Positions 42,178-53,175 of a stretch of 64,000 nt of DNA are shown piece by piece; position 1 is the stretch's first letter; each line of letters begins with the position of its first letter. Source of the DNA: Isoetes taiwanensis (taxonomy: Eukaryota; Streptophyta; Lycopodiopsida; Isoetales; Isoetaceae). The position numbers were made by a program, and so were the translations under genes. Under the pieces are notes generated by a model, which was given only the letters and a program-made list of their open reading frames with translations, was not told the DNA's origin and searched no databases. The stretch covers positions 4,271,279-4,335,278 of the forward strand of contig JAJEKV010000067.1 in assembly GCA_021234155.1 (NCBI GenBank). The letters are read 5' to 3'.

Positions 42178-44353
42178 TAGCTGCTGTTTACGAGGGAATT
42201 TATTGGGCACGTAAGCAAAACCTTCCAGTTGTATACCTTAAGCTTGATTTTGCAAAGGGGTCTAAGCATAATGGTGGGGGACACTTTTTATGTCGGCGAC
42301 ATAGGGTGCGTGCTATGCTTTAAAAACTATTTTCTTTGTATTTTGATTTTTTTTTTATTTTTCTTTCTAACACACATTTATATTTCGCCTTAGAATATAA
42401 AATTCCAGCCCAAACGGACTTCTAAAAAAAAAGATAAAAATAAAAAAAGATTCATTAAGGGGGTGCTGGTGCTATGCTTGGATTTTGCGAAAATGCCCCC
42501 GAGCTACGTGCTTTACCCCAAAGGCTTATGACAGTGTCAGCTAGGAATTCATGCGTCGATGTATGCTAAGACTAGGATTTGGGGAACAATTCACATCAGA
42601 TATTATAAACCTGCATATCTCTGCTCGGGCGACTGTTATGTTCCATTGTGAGTCGTCAGATGCCTTCTCACTCGGTCGTGGTATTCGCCAGGGATGCCCT
42701 TTAGCACCATTGCTTTTCACAATTGTTGCAGAGGTTTTGTCGCAGTTATTCACCGTTGCAATCATAGAGGGACTTCTACATGGTCTTGCAATGGAGAACG
42801 GCACACAAGAGGTTTGCAATCAATATGCAGACGACACGTTCCTTTCCTAGTCGCTAATGCTGAGAATCTTGTGCTGCCAAAATGCTCTTAGATACTTTTT
42901 CACTGGCTTCCGGTGTCCTTGTGGGGTGGCAGAAGTGTACAGCTTTGTGAACATTGGATACTCTGGCTCCGGCGTGTGATCATGATTATTCATGATCAAT
43001 AGGGGTTTGGAGAAGCACTTGTTCTGGTGGTCCACAGCAAAGTTATCTCTTGCGTCACATTACAATGGCCAAGTCAGTCCTTAGTAGTACCCATGCTTAT
43101 ATGGCATCAATACTGCTAGCCCCACATATCAAAGTGCGTGAACTCATTGCAATAGTTCGGAACTTTATTTGGGCGGGTACTGAGGAAGGTGTTGTGGTTA
43201 AGGTGGCTTGGTCGAAGTGCATCCTTCAAAAATGGGCAGGTGGTCTGGGTATGATGGATTTCTTACTGCAGACCAAAGTGCTTATTTCAAAGTTCATTTA
43301 GAGACTCCTGAATGGTGAAGATGACTCTTGATTCACGCCTTCTTAGACAAGCTCTTGGTCACTGTATCTCTCTAGGCAAGAAGGCTGTCAAACCAGTCCT
43401 ACCTTAAGCTTTATTTCAGACTCTGCAACCTTTTTCAAGTGCTTCTCCATTTTTGCGTGGCTTGTTGACAGCATAGGAGGCGGTCAGGCATCTTTTTTGG
43501 CCATGCCCCTCTATCCATACCCTATTGGAGACTCCATGGTGGTGGGCATCACTGCCTCCAGACCCCTCAGCACCTCCATTGGCAGCATGAGTTCATCCCC
43601 TTACACAAAGACGATGGGTTCTTGCAGGTGTTGTCTCTATTCAAACATGGTATGAGGCAGGTCGCCTACTATCTTGGCCTAAATTTCAGGCAAAGTTCCT
43701 GCTCTCTTGTTGGGATGTATCCCTATGGAAGAAGGTCGCAGAAAATTTGCGTCTTATAGTGCAAGTTCGTCTTGCTGAAAGGGTGCCATGGGACTGTCAT
43801 GAAAATATCCACAAAGGCAAGCACTTTGTCAGATCAGTATATCGCCTTCTTTTAGCACCACAACCCTTTCAGTTGCCAGATGGGTGGCACCTACAAGTTC
43901 CACATCCCACTTTGTGTCATACATGGTGATGGCTTTGGGATAGGTTGCTCCACCCTAAAGTCTATGTACTATGGTGGCAGGTTATCCACAGGTGCCTGCG
44001 GGTTAATGCCTTCCGACATCGCTATGATCCTCGCATATCTACAGTATGCCCGCTCTGTCTTTCAGACGTTGAGACTCTTGAGCATTGTCTCTTTGATTGT
44101 CCTGAGGTTCAACCAGCGTGGGCCTGGCTACAAGGTTTGTTTAACAGTACATTGGACTGCCGATGCATCCTCTTGGTGTTCTATCCCAACGTATGGCTTT
44201 AAACTAAACAAAGGGCATTCCATCTTGGTTCCGGTTGGCTCCTATGGTCGATATGCGAGCGTTGCAGACACCACATCTTTCAGGGCATTAATTCATCTGC
44301 ACGCAGTATTATTACGGTGGCCCAGAGATAGCCTACGAGTGTTCCTCCCTTGA
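42178..44353 (+). pseudogene. LINE ORF2: RT, tail and zf-RVT
   Basis: VVYLKLDFAK precedes the insertion and AYDSVS resumes after it, followed by EFMRRCMLRLGFGEQF, RGIRQGCPLAPLLFTIVAE and NQYADDTFLS (catalytic). A frameshift near 42850 follows; then HITMAKSVLSSTHAYMAS and RNFIWAGTEEGVVVKVAWSK (43050-43301), several stops, and the zinc finger LHPKVYVLWWQVIHRCLRVN, CPLCLSDVETLEHCLFDCP (43945-44150). A TAG replaces the Trp expected after DSVS. Dead copy. Confidence 0.8.
42257..42519. mobile_element. MITE-like insertion, 263 bp, 3-bp target duplication
   Basis: The ends are inverted: GGGGTCTAAGCA at the left and TGCTTTACCCC at the right (reverse complement GGGGTAAAGCA), with GGGGG further in on both sides. 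It is flanked by AAA on each side (42254-42256 and 42520-42522). Removing the element and one AAA restores the LINE reading frame exactly at the catalytic LDFAKAYD block, which proves the borders. Superfamily unclear; a 3-bp duplication suggests PIF/Harbinger or CACTA-related. Confidence 0.75.
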
Positions 44354-44550
44354 ATCAGAAATGATGGAACGCATTTGAATTCAGTATCTTTAAATTGATT
44401 CTTATCGTTAGTCTCCTATTCTATGCTCCAGGCTCGTGCTCCTGTGGCATCCTTTTGTGCTTACACAGTTAGATGAGACATGTAAATTCTGTACTTTTTA
44501 TCTGATTAATAAACTTCTTGGCTTTCGTCCTTAAAAAAAAAAAAAAAAAA

Positions 44551-45064
44551 CTTTTATATAATGTAACACTCCAAAAATGTATTGTGATCCACTCATAGGC
44601 TCTAAAAATGTAACTGCTCAAAGAAACAAGTTGAACTATTATTGAATTCAATAGCATTTGAGTTATTAGTAGAAACTTGCTTCTTCCTTCGACGACAGTT
44701 CAAACAAACAAGAACATCCAAAAGCAATCAGATGGAAGATGTTGTGTCCTCTATCCACTGTCTATGTCTAGCATATCATACGCTAACTTAAGCATCTTTC
44801 ACATATCACTAGCTTAGCTTCTAGACACCCATCTACAACACAATTGCAAGGGCAATCCACAGTGCATTAGCACATTATTCCTTTTTTCCACCTCACATAA
44901 AAAAGATATTGCATCTTTTTTTTCACAAATAAGAAAATTATTTACATGATATAATAAATGAATAAACTTAAATATGATTTTCCTATCAACTGCAATAATC
45001 ATGGTATGAAGATTAGTCTTTTTACTCATTTTGCCAATACAAGGAGGGATTGCCTTTTGTGTGT
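44551..45064. other. No supported gene
   Basis: AT-rich DNA between the LINE tail and the protease pseudogene, without recognisable coding or repeat structure. Confidence 0.35.
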
Positions 45065-45730
45065 TTAAGACTGTGTGGCAGTTATCAAGTTATAACCTCT
45101 GTCGCGTAGAGGATATGAGCCTTTAATTTGGAAAATGAGAGAAGGAACTTGCCCATTAGGAGCTTGTGGAACATCAAAGCAAATGCCATAGGTAGGATCC
45201 TTTGGTAATATATCATCAAATGCATATAATGTGGTATTCAATGCACTTTCTGTAAGACAGGTGAAACCATAAAAGAGGAAAACTCCATGATTGTTTGAGA
45301 GACCTATAGGAGATTCACATTTGGGGATGGTAGTATGTTCGACAGTGATGTTTTGCAGGTTGGCAAAGTAGTAAATAGTCATAGAATTAGGAGGATGTAG
45401 GCTAGTGAGAGAGGCTCGAAAGAGCAAGAGGTTATCTACATCTTCTTGGATACAATCACTGAGGCAATATGAGAATCTTCCATTGAAAGAGAACTGGAGG
45501 CATTGGAAATATGGCTTTCATATGGTCCATGGGGGTTGCCAACAATAGCATGTGCATATCCCATAGTTATGATGCCAGTTTGACAGTCTCTTGAAGCGGA
45601 TTGCAAGGTTATATTTTCAGTCTCATCCTCCCAAATGTTCTCCACGGGAGAACTGTGGAGGATTGTAGAGAATTTAGAACCTTTCAGGATTGCAGACGCA
45701 TACTTTCTCTCATCATCCTCCAAAATGACC
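45065..45730 (-). pseudogene. Nepenthesin-like aspartic protease (A1B) fragment
   Basis: Two minus-strand ORFs join. The first (45436-45723) has ENITLQSASRDCQTGIITMG then AHAIVGNPHGPYES, corresponding to the middle of the family. The second (45065-45427) has SMTIYYFANLQNITVEHTTI, GVFLFYGFTCLTESALNTTL and ICFDVPQAPNGQVPSLIFQI, the C-lobe of plant nepenthesin-type secreted proteases. The second catalytic motif (normally D-S/T-G-T-T) reads FYGFT, so the Asp is lost. N-terminal lobe and signal peptide are not seen. Likely a decayed gene fragment. Confidence 0.65.
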
Positions 45731-45779
45731 TTCCCTTAACTCTCCAGGATTACTGAGAAAGGCATTCGTATTTGGAAAC

Positions 45780-45864
45780 GTGCCACCAAGAGGTGGTTTC
45801 CAGCTGGAAACCGGGTGGCGGTGCCACCACGAGTGGCGGAGCCGCGAGTGGCAGTTGGTGGCAC
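45780..45864. repeat. Nested inverted repeat / palindrome
   Basis: Outer arms GTGCCACCAA (45780-45789) and TTGGTGGCAC (45855-45864) are perfect inverted repeats. Inside is an 18-bp perfect palindrome GGTTTCCAGCTGGAAACC (45795-45812) and further GCCACC/GGTGGC units. It could form a strong cruciform or hairpin; it may be the end of a foldback element. Confidence 0.7.
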
Positions 45865-45959
45865 ATTGCAAAACGTAAGCCACAGGTGCCCTATGATTTA
45901 TGGACACGTGGCTATTTTCCACATCAGCAATGTGCATTTTCGACTGTTTTGAGTTTTTA

Positions 45960-46874
45960 GAGAAGCAGAGTAGCAGAGGATTTTGGCGGAGGTTTATGGA
46001 GGGGCGATCCCCGGGGGGTGCACCTATTGTATAGGGGGTATGCCACCTGCGTGCAAGGGGTCGGCAAAAACCCCCTTGTATACGCATTTGAATTTTTTCA
46101 GAAACCCCCTTTCCACCCACATACAGTACCAAAATCGCCCTAAAAACCCCAAAAAGCTACCCCTAGGTACGAGTATATGTACGGTTTAAGGGGAAAACAA
46201 ACCCTTTCGGGTCACTCACATGGTTTGTACGGCCAAAACTATGTGAAACCCCCTTGGGGCGATCATCAACGCTTGATGCCAATTGATGCCGCCAAGGTTA
46301 TCTTTGCATGTATTTGGTTTTTTTTGTAGTTCTTTCACATCTTTAATGTGCTAATTTGTTTCTTTTCTATTTCTAGGCAAATTTTCATCCAACGCTACTC
46401 TTTGCAGTCTTTTGGCGTAGTAATCTAATAAATCTGCGTGCTCTTGAAGTTTTTTATAAGGATTTTATAGATTTTTTTTGTTCCTTTAGTCTTTAGTTAA
46501 TCTTTGTAGAATATAATCTTGGTGATTTCTACGCTGCAGAGGAGTTCTTATCTCGGCTAATCTTGGCTAATCTCGGTAATCTCGGCTAATCTGGGCAATC
46601 TGCACGTTCCAAATGACTTCTTATTATAATTTGGAGGTAATATCCTCTGATTTTTTGTTAAAGCAATTCTTTTTCGTGTTTCTCTACTGACATTCATTTT
46701 TCATGTGCTGCATGCAGGTTTCAAGATGTCTATTGTTGCTGAAATCTTTATTATCCTTCTGTTGAGATTAGTTTCTGGACATGCAATTTCTAACTGCTCT
46801 GCTAGTATCAGTCCTTCATTCACACTCTTTGAGACTGTGACCTTGTTGGATGCACAGATCTTGCTGCACTCGAC
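45960..46874. other. Upstream region of the Crypton-like gene; C-run motifs and a TCTCGGCTAA repeat
   Basis: No ORF with motifs. The motif AAACCCCCTT recurs near 46068, 46102 and 46247. A small tandem repeat of TCTCGGCTAATCT/TGGCTAATCT/CGGTAATCT units spans 46550-46605. This may be the 5' non-coding part of the mobile element that carried the recombinase. Confidence 0.4.
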
Positions 46875-47782
46875 TTGTTGTTAAAATATCTTGGAAATGA
46901 GCTATGGTTTACGAAGGGGACAGTGGCAGTGACATGTGATGATCTTAATGCGCCAAATGATGACGGGTTGAAGGAGTTTCTAAAGCTTGATGAGAATGCC
47001 GTTTTTGAATTTGAAAATGGGGGCGAAGATAAGTCTAAGAAACTTACCAACAGGGCTAGACAAAAGTTTGATGGATGGAGGAGGTTTGAGAAACTTGATA
47101 TAAGTCTTCCACTTGAAGATCTGAATATGCTTGAGTTGAATAAGATGCTTGTTAAATTTCTATTACAAACTAGGAAGAAAAATGGTACTCAATACCCTGC
47201 CTCCAGGTGATTTCTTTATTTTCTTGATGTTTCTATTTCTTCTGTTTCTATTTCTTGATTGTTTCTAATTTATTGTTTTCTGTTTTAGTCTTCATTGCTT
47301 ACTGAAGTTAATAGGAAGAATTATCAGGAAAAAGCAAGAAGCAAGAATTAATGATACTGATGAAAGGGAGGCGAGATTTGACATTCTGAAAGACGATCTG
47401 TTTGGTTCTAGTAAGTTGGCATTTGTTGATATGGCATCAAAAGCTAGAGCTTTAGGTTATGGTGTCAAAAAAAATAAATAAAAGCACAGCCAATTTCTTA
47501 TAGCACAGAGCAGGATCTATTGGCTGATATAGATTATCAGATCACACATCCAAAAGGGATTCTGAAGCGGCTTTGCTTTCACTTGGTTAGTATAGTTGCT
47601 ATCAGAGGTGCTCAAGAACTTTATGATGTCAAGGATGTAGACTTGAGTTTGGAATTTGATGGCAGCAATGAATATGTGCTATATAATGAGAGAAATAGTA
47701 AGACATGGGGGATTTATGTAACCCAGTTTGATGATAGTCATTCCAGACCTGCAATATGGAGCTTTGAGAATGACTTTGTGTT
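46875..47782 (+). pseudogene. Crypton-like tyrosine recombinase (DUF3504/KIAA1958 type), C-terminus lost
   Basis: Exon 46875-47206 and exon 47289-47782 join across a GT-AG intron (CTCCAG|GTGATT ... TGTTTTAG|TCTTC). The protein has RARQKFDGWRRFEKL, EDLNMLELNKMLVKFLLQTR, KKNGTQYPAS|SLHCLLKLIG and FDILKDDLFGSSK, then, after a one-base shift in an A-run near 47470, KAQPISYSTEQDLLADIDYQ, KGILKRLCFHLVSIVAIRGA (catalytic-type Arg) and NEYVLYNERNSKTWG. This is the arrangement of the Crypton-derived DUF3504 domain known from animal KIAA1958, ZMYM and QRICH1. The part with His/Arg and Tyr catalytic residues is replaced by a gypsy fragment at 47783. Such recombinases excise or integrate DNA through a Tyr-DNA bond. 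Confidence 0.72.
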
Positions 47783-48513
47783 AACAGACGGTCAGACGGT
47801 GCGCACTAATAGAATCATTGAGGATATGATGCGTAATTATGTCTGGAACAAGCAATCACAATGGGCAAACTATATTCATTTAGTGGAATTTGCTTATAAT
47901 AGTACCAAACAGGAGTCCTCCAGAATATCTCTATTTATGATTAATTATAGATACCAATGCCTCACTTCAGACACATTGCACATCCTGTTTCCAAGGTGGA
48001 ACTGTCCCAACGATTGCTTACAGACATGCAAGTGTTGGTGGAGGAAGATGGCTATTTATTGGCTGCCAGAAGTAGGCAAAATAGTGTTGCAGACAAGCAC
48101 CACACACCACGCGAATTTCAAGTTCGTGAATCCGTATGGCTGAAGATTAAAGTCAAGCAAGCTAAGCTCAAGATTGGCAATTATAAGAAACTGGCACCAT
48201 GATGGGGGCCAACGGATAGACCCTCAAGCTTGTAAGTTGAAATTTTCCGCGCATCAAAAGGTCCATAAAGTTTTCCACGTAAGCCTTTTGAAGAAGCATA
48301 CGCCTGATACAGAAGAGATCCTTGATACACCAACACTTATGGAAATGACTGGCGAGGAATTGGAGATTGTTCCAGAGGCTCTTCTTGATCGCGTATATAA
48401 ACAACCCTGAAGGACTCAAATCTTGCAATATCTGGTTAAGTGGAAGCACTTACAAACAGAAGATGCTACATGGGTTCTTAAGGCGGATCTTGATAAGGCT
48501 TACCCAGACTTTA
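47783..48513 (+). pseudogene. Ty3/gypsy integrase C-terminal fragment with chromodomain-like end
   Basis: TDGQTVRTNRIIEDMMRNYV and LVEFAYNSTKQESSRISLFM match the same family as element copy 2 but on the opposite strand. After frameshifts come VHKVFHVSLLKKHTPDTEEI, then LQYLVKWKHLQTEDATWVLK (chromodomain-like). It stops at the LTR start at 48514. Only the last third of pol is present, joined directly to the recombinase. Confidence 0.8.
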
Positions 48514-48770
48514 TGTGACAGTCCCAGGGTCGGACCACCCACAAGCTATCAACTCCAACTCCGACGATAAGCAGTTGAGTGCTAGATCCGGCAGGGATCA
48601 TGCAGGGGTTGGGGACTAGATGCATCCTAGGATTGGGGATGGCATTTGTCAGAGGATTAGAGCACGTGGTGATCGCTACATAAGATGCGTTCATTCCAAC
48701 CATTGCAAGAATACATTGTGCAAACTTTATCCGAGGTTATGTTTAAACTTGTTTAAACTGTGTTTGGAGA
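48514..48770 (+). repeat. Partial gypsy LTR start
   Basis: TGTGACAGTCCCAGG directly after the integrase ORF resembles the terminus TGTGACGCTCCCAG of the 40713 LTR. Its right end cannot be found; it merges with the region upstream of NEDD1, so the NEDD1 promoter may lie partly in LTR sequence. Confidence 0.45.
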
Positions 48771-48838
48771 CAAAAAAAAATAAAAAATTCTGTGCAACCT
48801 TTCCTTTTTTTTCTCTACGAGGGAAAAGCTCTCAGGCC

Positions 48839-51800
48839 ATGGCGTCTACGGCGCTGCTCCTTGCCGCTTGTGGTGGCGACACCGTTAAAATCTTCGACCT
48901 ATCTGTGGAAGTTGGTGATCCATGTGTTTTCCAATACTCTCCTTCCGGATTGCAGCTCAATGCAGCTCGATGGACCCATACCAGTATGCTTTACTGCTTT
49001 TAGAGTTTTTCCTTCTTGTTTCGACGTAGTTTGAGATTGGTTTATGTGCATTTGCAGATATGGTGGTTGCTAGTGCTGGAGAAGACAAAAAGATATCGCT
49101 GTGGAATAAAAGCACGCAAGCCCTTTCAGTTGTTCCTCAACCCTCAAGAGATGCCGGAGATATGGCTGAAGTACGTTTTAAATTTGTCGATTAATTGTTG
49201 TAAATGTTGGGTTAAGTACGATATGGAACAAATTATTTCCGGTAGTTGAAAATTGGGTCTGTACCTGTCCTTTAGAGAGTTAGTTATCTCTCGGCCTTTG
49301 TCGTTATCCTTTGCGCTTAAACCATTCTGAATTAGGTATCATCAAACTGAGTTTAAATCATTGTCATGTTCTGGCATTTTTTACTTCATTGGTTGTTTAG
49401 AAGGCAGATCTTGTGGAATTAGGACTGAGGATCATGCAAGCCTCCTATTGACATGCCTCATCTTTTATTTGCTTGCACCAGCCTAATTTAACTGCTTGCT
49501 TGTTGTTGGCAGGAATGTATAGTGGCAATCAATTTTAGCACCAAAAGCTCTAGATATTTGTGTTCAGGTGGCACTGGGAAAACCGTCAGGATATGGGACA
49601 TGCAGCGGAAAAGATGCATCAAGTGGTTGAAGGGTCATACAGACACTATAACTGGTGTAATGTGCAACTGCAAAGATGAGCATTTGGCTTCTATTAGCAC
49701 GAAGGGCGATTTGATATTACATAATCTTGCTTCTGGCTCCCGTGTTGCAGAGCATAAGGATCCTCATCATCAGGTAACAGGGCAAATCACTTTTCATTTT
49801 GTACTTTTTGCTTGTATGCCTTGATATCTTTTCATTGTGGGTTATCATTGTTTTATTGCTGTGGTTGGAGTTTGCATATTGTAGTGCACGAGTCAATGAG
49901 ATCCCAGCTTTTCACTGTGTAAATCCAGCTATTCCTAATAGGTTGCAAATATAATAGGGAACACATACTCGTTTTCACTTTTAGATTGATGACGTTCTTG
50001 TTTTCATTAGAGTGATAGCTACTCCTTGCAGAATCTGAGGTTAAATGGCTGTGAACTGCTTATTGGTCCTTTTTTTGGCAGGGAAGATGATGGGCTTTAT
50101 GAATGGCACTGCTGAGTTTCTTTGGAGCAGGTATTGAGAGTGCTGGAGTATTCCCGACTGAGCAGACATTTATTGGTTGTTGCGGGTGACGATGGGACTG
50201 TACATTTTTGGGATACAACTAATCGAAGTCCTAAGGCAAGTAATTATTTCTAACAACAGTGCACTAGGAATCTTAACTGCAATGATTAACGAGTTTCTAT
50301 GATACTACCTTATTGCAAACAACTAAATTGAATTTACCCTATAAAGTTGAATAATAAAATCCCAACATCAGGTTAGAGTATCATGCAGTTATTTTTCAAT
50401 ATGTTTTTTGTTGAGCCTTTCTGCTTTCGTGGTTCTTTAGATCTCATGGATAAAGCAACACTCAGCACCAAGTACAGGAGCCTGTTTTTCACCGGGAAAT
50501 GATAAGGTAGCCCTGGCAGTCCATAATATTCTAAAGTGTATCTCAGTAAAATTTTCGTGTTTAGTTCTTGATAGAAGTGGTGAGTTTATCTCCTGCCACT
50601 AACTAATAATTTGTTCTCAATCTGCAGATTTTGGTCAGTGTTGGCCTTGATAAGAAGATGTACATGTATGATACTGGAGTGAAGAGGCCCGTGCATTGCA
50701 TTCCTTGTGAGGCTCCATATTCTTCATTAGCATTTAGGGACAACGAGAATACACTTGCAGCTGGAACAAATAATGGACGTGTCATATTTTATGATGTACG
50801 AGGGAAACCCCAACCATTTACGGTGCTTCGTGCCTACAGCCCAGCAAAAGTAAGTTGAGGAAGATCAAATGTTGGTTTCCTGGGTAAAAATCTGACATAA
50901 ATTTTGCTTGTTTGAAGGCTGTAATCAGTTTGAGCTGGCAGAGGTCTAATCCTATCCCAGTCAATGAGGTTAACTGCACCGCAGATATGGCTTTATTGGG
51001 TTCTTCTGGGGAGGACTCAGTTGTCATGCCTGATCCACTTCCAGCTTCAGTTCAAGGCACACGTGGTCGAGCAGGAAGTATGTCATCTAGAAGTTCCACA
51101 AGGTCAATTGTGGATGATAGTGCTGCAACCTCAAGGACACTTACTGAATTGGCAACACCAAATCATCTGACCTCTGGTGCTAATATTTCACGTCTACAAG
51201 TCTCCAGAAGCTCCTTTAATTGTAAGGATGATATGGAAGTCTTCTCACCACTTGTTGATGTGCAGCCCATCACGCCCTCTGTTTCAAAGTTTTGGGAAGG
51301 AATAACTGATTCTAAAAGGGATAGACTTGGGGATGGCCTAAGAAAAATATCTGCACTGCAGACTCCTGCATCTCCTCAGCGATCTCTGTCAGCAGAGGAT
51401 GGCAACTTAGAACGCCGTTTGTCTTCACTTCAGGTGAGATATGATCATCATTTATGTGTCTAATTCTAGGCATAGAAATGTTTCTTGTTATCCTAGCATT
51501 ATCATTTCAAACCCATTAGTCAAGTAAGCATTTTGTATTGAATGTTACAGGATGACTTACCGATAAAGCCCTTATCAACCCCCCCTGCAGTTTTTTTGAA
51601 CGGGGATAGATCACCATCTGTAACACCTCCAGAGGTATGGGGTGGAGACAGGCCAGATGATAGAGTCTCCATGCGGGCACAAGTTTCTCATACTATATCA
51701 AGATTTGCAGCTGGAGCTTCACCTGTGATGACATTACCCGCCTCAAACGATTCTAACTTGGAAGATGCTGGATTTAACCCCCAGGCATTAGCACGGTCAC

Positions 51801-52519
51801 AACTAGGTTCCCCACATAAGAGCCCAAAGGAGCCAGATTCTATCCTGCCACAGAGAATTGCAAGCAGTCAGAGCTTAGCAGCTGTGCAGGGTGATACATT
51901 CTTGTCTGAAGCAACATCATTGTCATCAAAGAGGATGGTGGATTATATCAATCAGAGTTCTCCTCGTAAGATGCAAGGAACAGATAAACGAGATGATATG
52001 GGAATTTTTGGCACAGAGTACGATGACACATTAGAGAATGTATATAGTGGAAGGTTGGATGGTCCTAATGCTACTACCAGTGTAAGTTTTCATCGTGTTA
52101 CATATTAACAAACTTTGAAGAACTTCTGCAATTGCTTTCTTTTTCAGGGCCAGCTACTCCTAACCACACCCAGAGGTTCTTCTCCGGCACAGCCACACCC
52201 TCCTTCATTTGCGCTTCAGTTGGTACAGCGGGCTCTTGAGGAGAGTCTAGGAACTGTACAAAAATCAATTCATGAGGATGTTCAAAATCTTCATTTAGAA
52301 TTACTTCGCCAGTTCCACATTCAGCAGGTGCGTTGGTTTCTTTTTTAGTTTGTATTCGGAGCCTGTTAGGTTGACCAGTTGTTATCTTTGTCTATTCAGA
52401 TGGAGATGGAGAAACTGATGGAGAACTTATTGGCAAAACAAGCAGAACTAATGGATGAAATCCAATCTCTGAGAAAAGAAAATCAGCAACTTCGCCATCC
52501 GTATCTTCGTGGTGAGTAG
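48839..52519 (+). CDS. NEDD1: NEDD1, WD40 recruiter of gamma-tubulin complexes
   Basis: Plant NEDD1 attaches gamma-tubulin ring complexes to microtubules and spindles. Ten exons: 48839-48983, 49058-49170, 49513-49773, 50131-50235, 50441-50506, 50628-50849, 50918-51433, 51551-52081, 52148-52327, 52400-52519; 752 residues (Arabidopsis 782). Residues 1 to about 300 hold WD repeats: [65 protein letters not shown]. Residues about 320-650 are a Ser/Pro-rich disordered region with typical phosphosites. The C-terminal ~100 residues ([40 protein letters not shown]) form the coiled coil that binds gamma-tubulin/GIP. Intron 4 starts AAG|GCAAGTAA, a GC-AG intron. Start chosen because [20 protein letters not shown] matches the family N-terminus. 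Gene is intact. Confidence 0.93.
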
Positions 52520-53016
52520 CTTGTCAAAGGTAACATAGCATAAAATCAGTGAAAGTTGTGGAGGCACCAAGAATTTTTGTGATGGGTGGTGCATATTCTT
52601 TACTGTAATTTATTTTTTCTCACTGGCCCTTTAAAGTCTGACATGTTCTCAATTTAATGAAGGCACTTGTGCATACACTCTTGCCTTTTCAGTCTCTACC
52701 TCAAAGTCTTAGGATTGAGTAAAACAATACAATTGTCCATTCAAATGACAAGGAGATGTTTGTTTGAAGTCACAATCATGTGTGCACTTTTTTACCTCTT
52801 CCAGATAACTTTAGTTTTCAATGTCTCTCCCCGTTTATCTGTTCCCTTTTTTCAACGGCGAACAGATAAGCAGGGAGAGGCGTGGATGATATTGGATTGA
52901 ATTGACAGTCTCAAAGACTTAACTGCATCTTTTTGTTCTGATATGACAACTGTATTTTGCTTAACGAGAAAAGACAATTTCATCTCATGGAAAGAGAATC
53001 TTTGACATTTGTGCAA
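52520..53016. other. NEDD1 3' flank
   Basis: Probable 3' UTR followed by AT-rich sequence; no coding motif seen. Confidence 0.4.
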
Positions 53017-53175
53017 TTGGACTCCTGAAGGGGCATACCTATTAACTATATTGTTAATCAGTATTAACAAAATTGTATGATCTGTTCTTCTCTTCGAATA
53101 GAAGCCCAACTGTAATTTTTGGACTCCTGAATGGACATAACTATTAACTATGTTGTTAATCAGTATTAACAAAAT
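53017..53175. repeat. 102-bp tandem duplication, about 1.6 copies
   Basis: TTGGACTCCTGAA starts at 53017 and 53119, each followed by ATTAACTAT(A/G)TTGTTAATCAG and TATTAACAAAAT. The second copy is truncated. The TTAACTAT..TTGTTAA part is itself palindromic. Confidence 0.75.

Larger units (their letters stand above)
42178..44550 (+). mobile_element. L1-type LINE, 5'-truncated, with poly-A tail
   Basis: RT coding starts directly at the LTR border (AAVYEGIYWARKQ) and continues with a 263-bp MITE-like insertion, RT blocks, tail and an 18-A run at 44533-44550. The gypsy element appears to have inserted into this LINE, since the LINE RT begins in mid-domain at the LTR's outer end. Its upstream half was not found on the other side. 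Confidence 0.8.
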
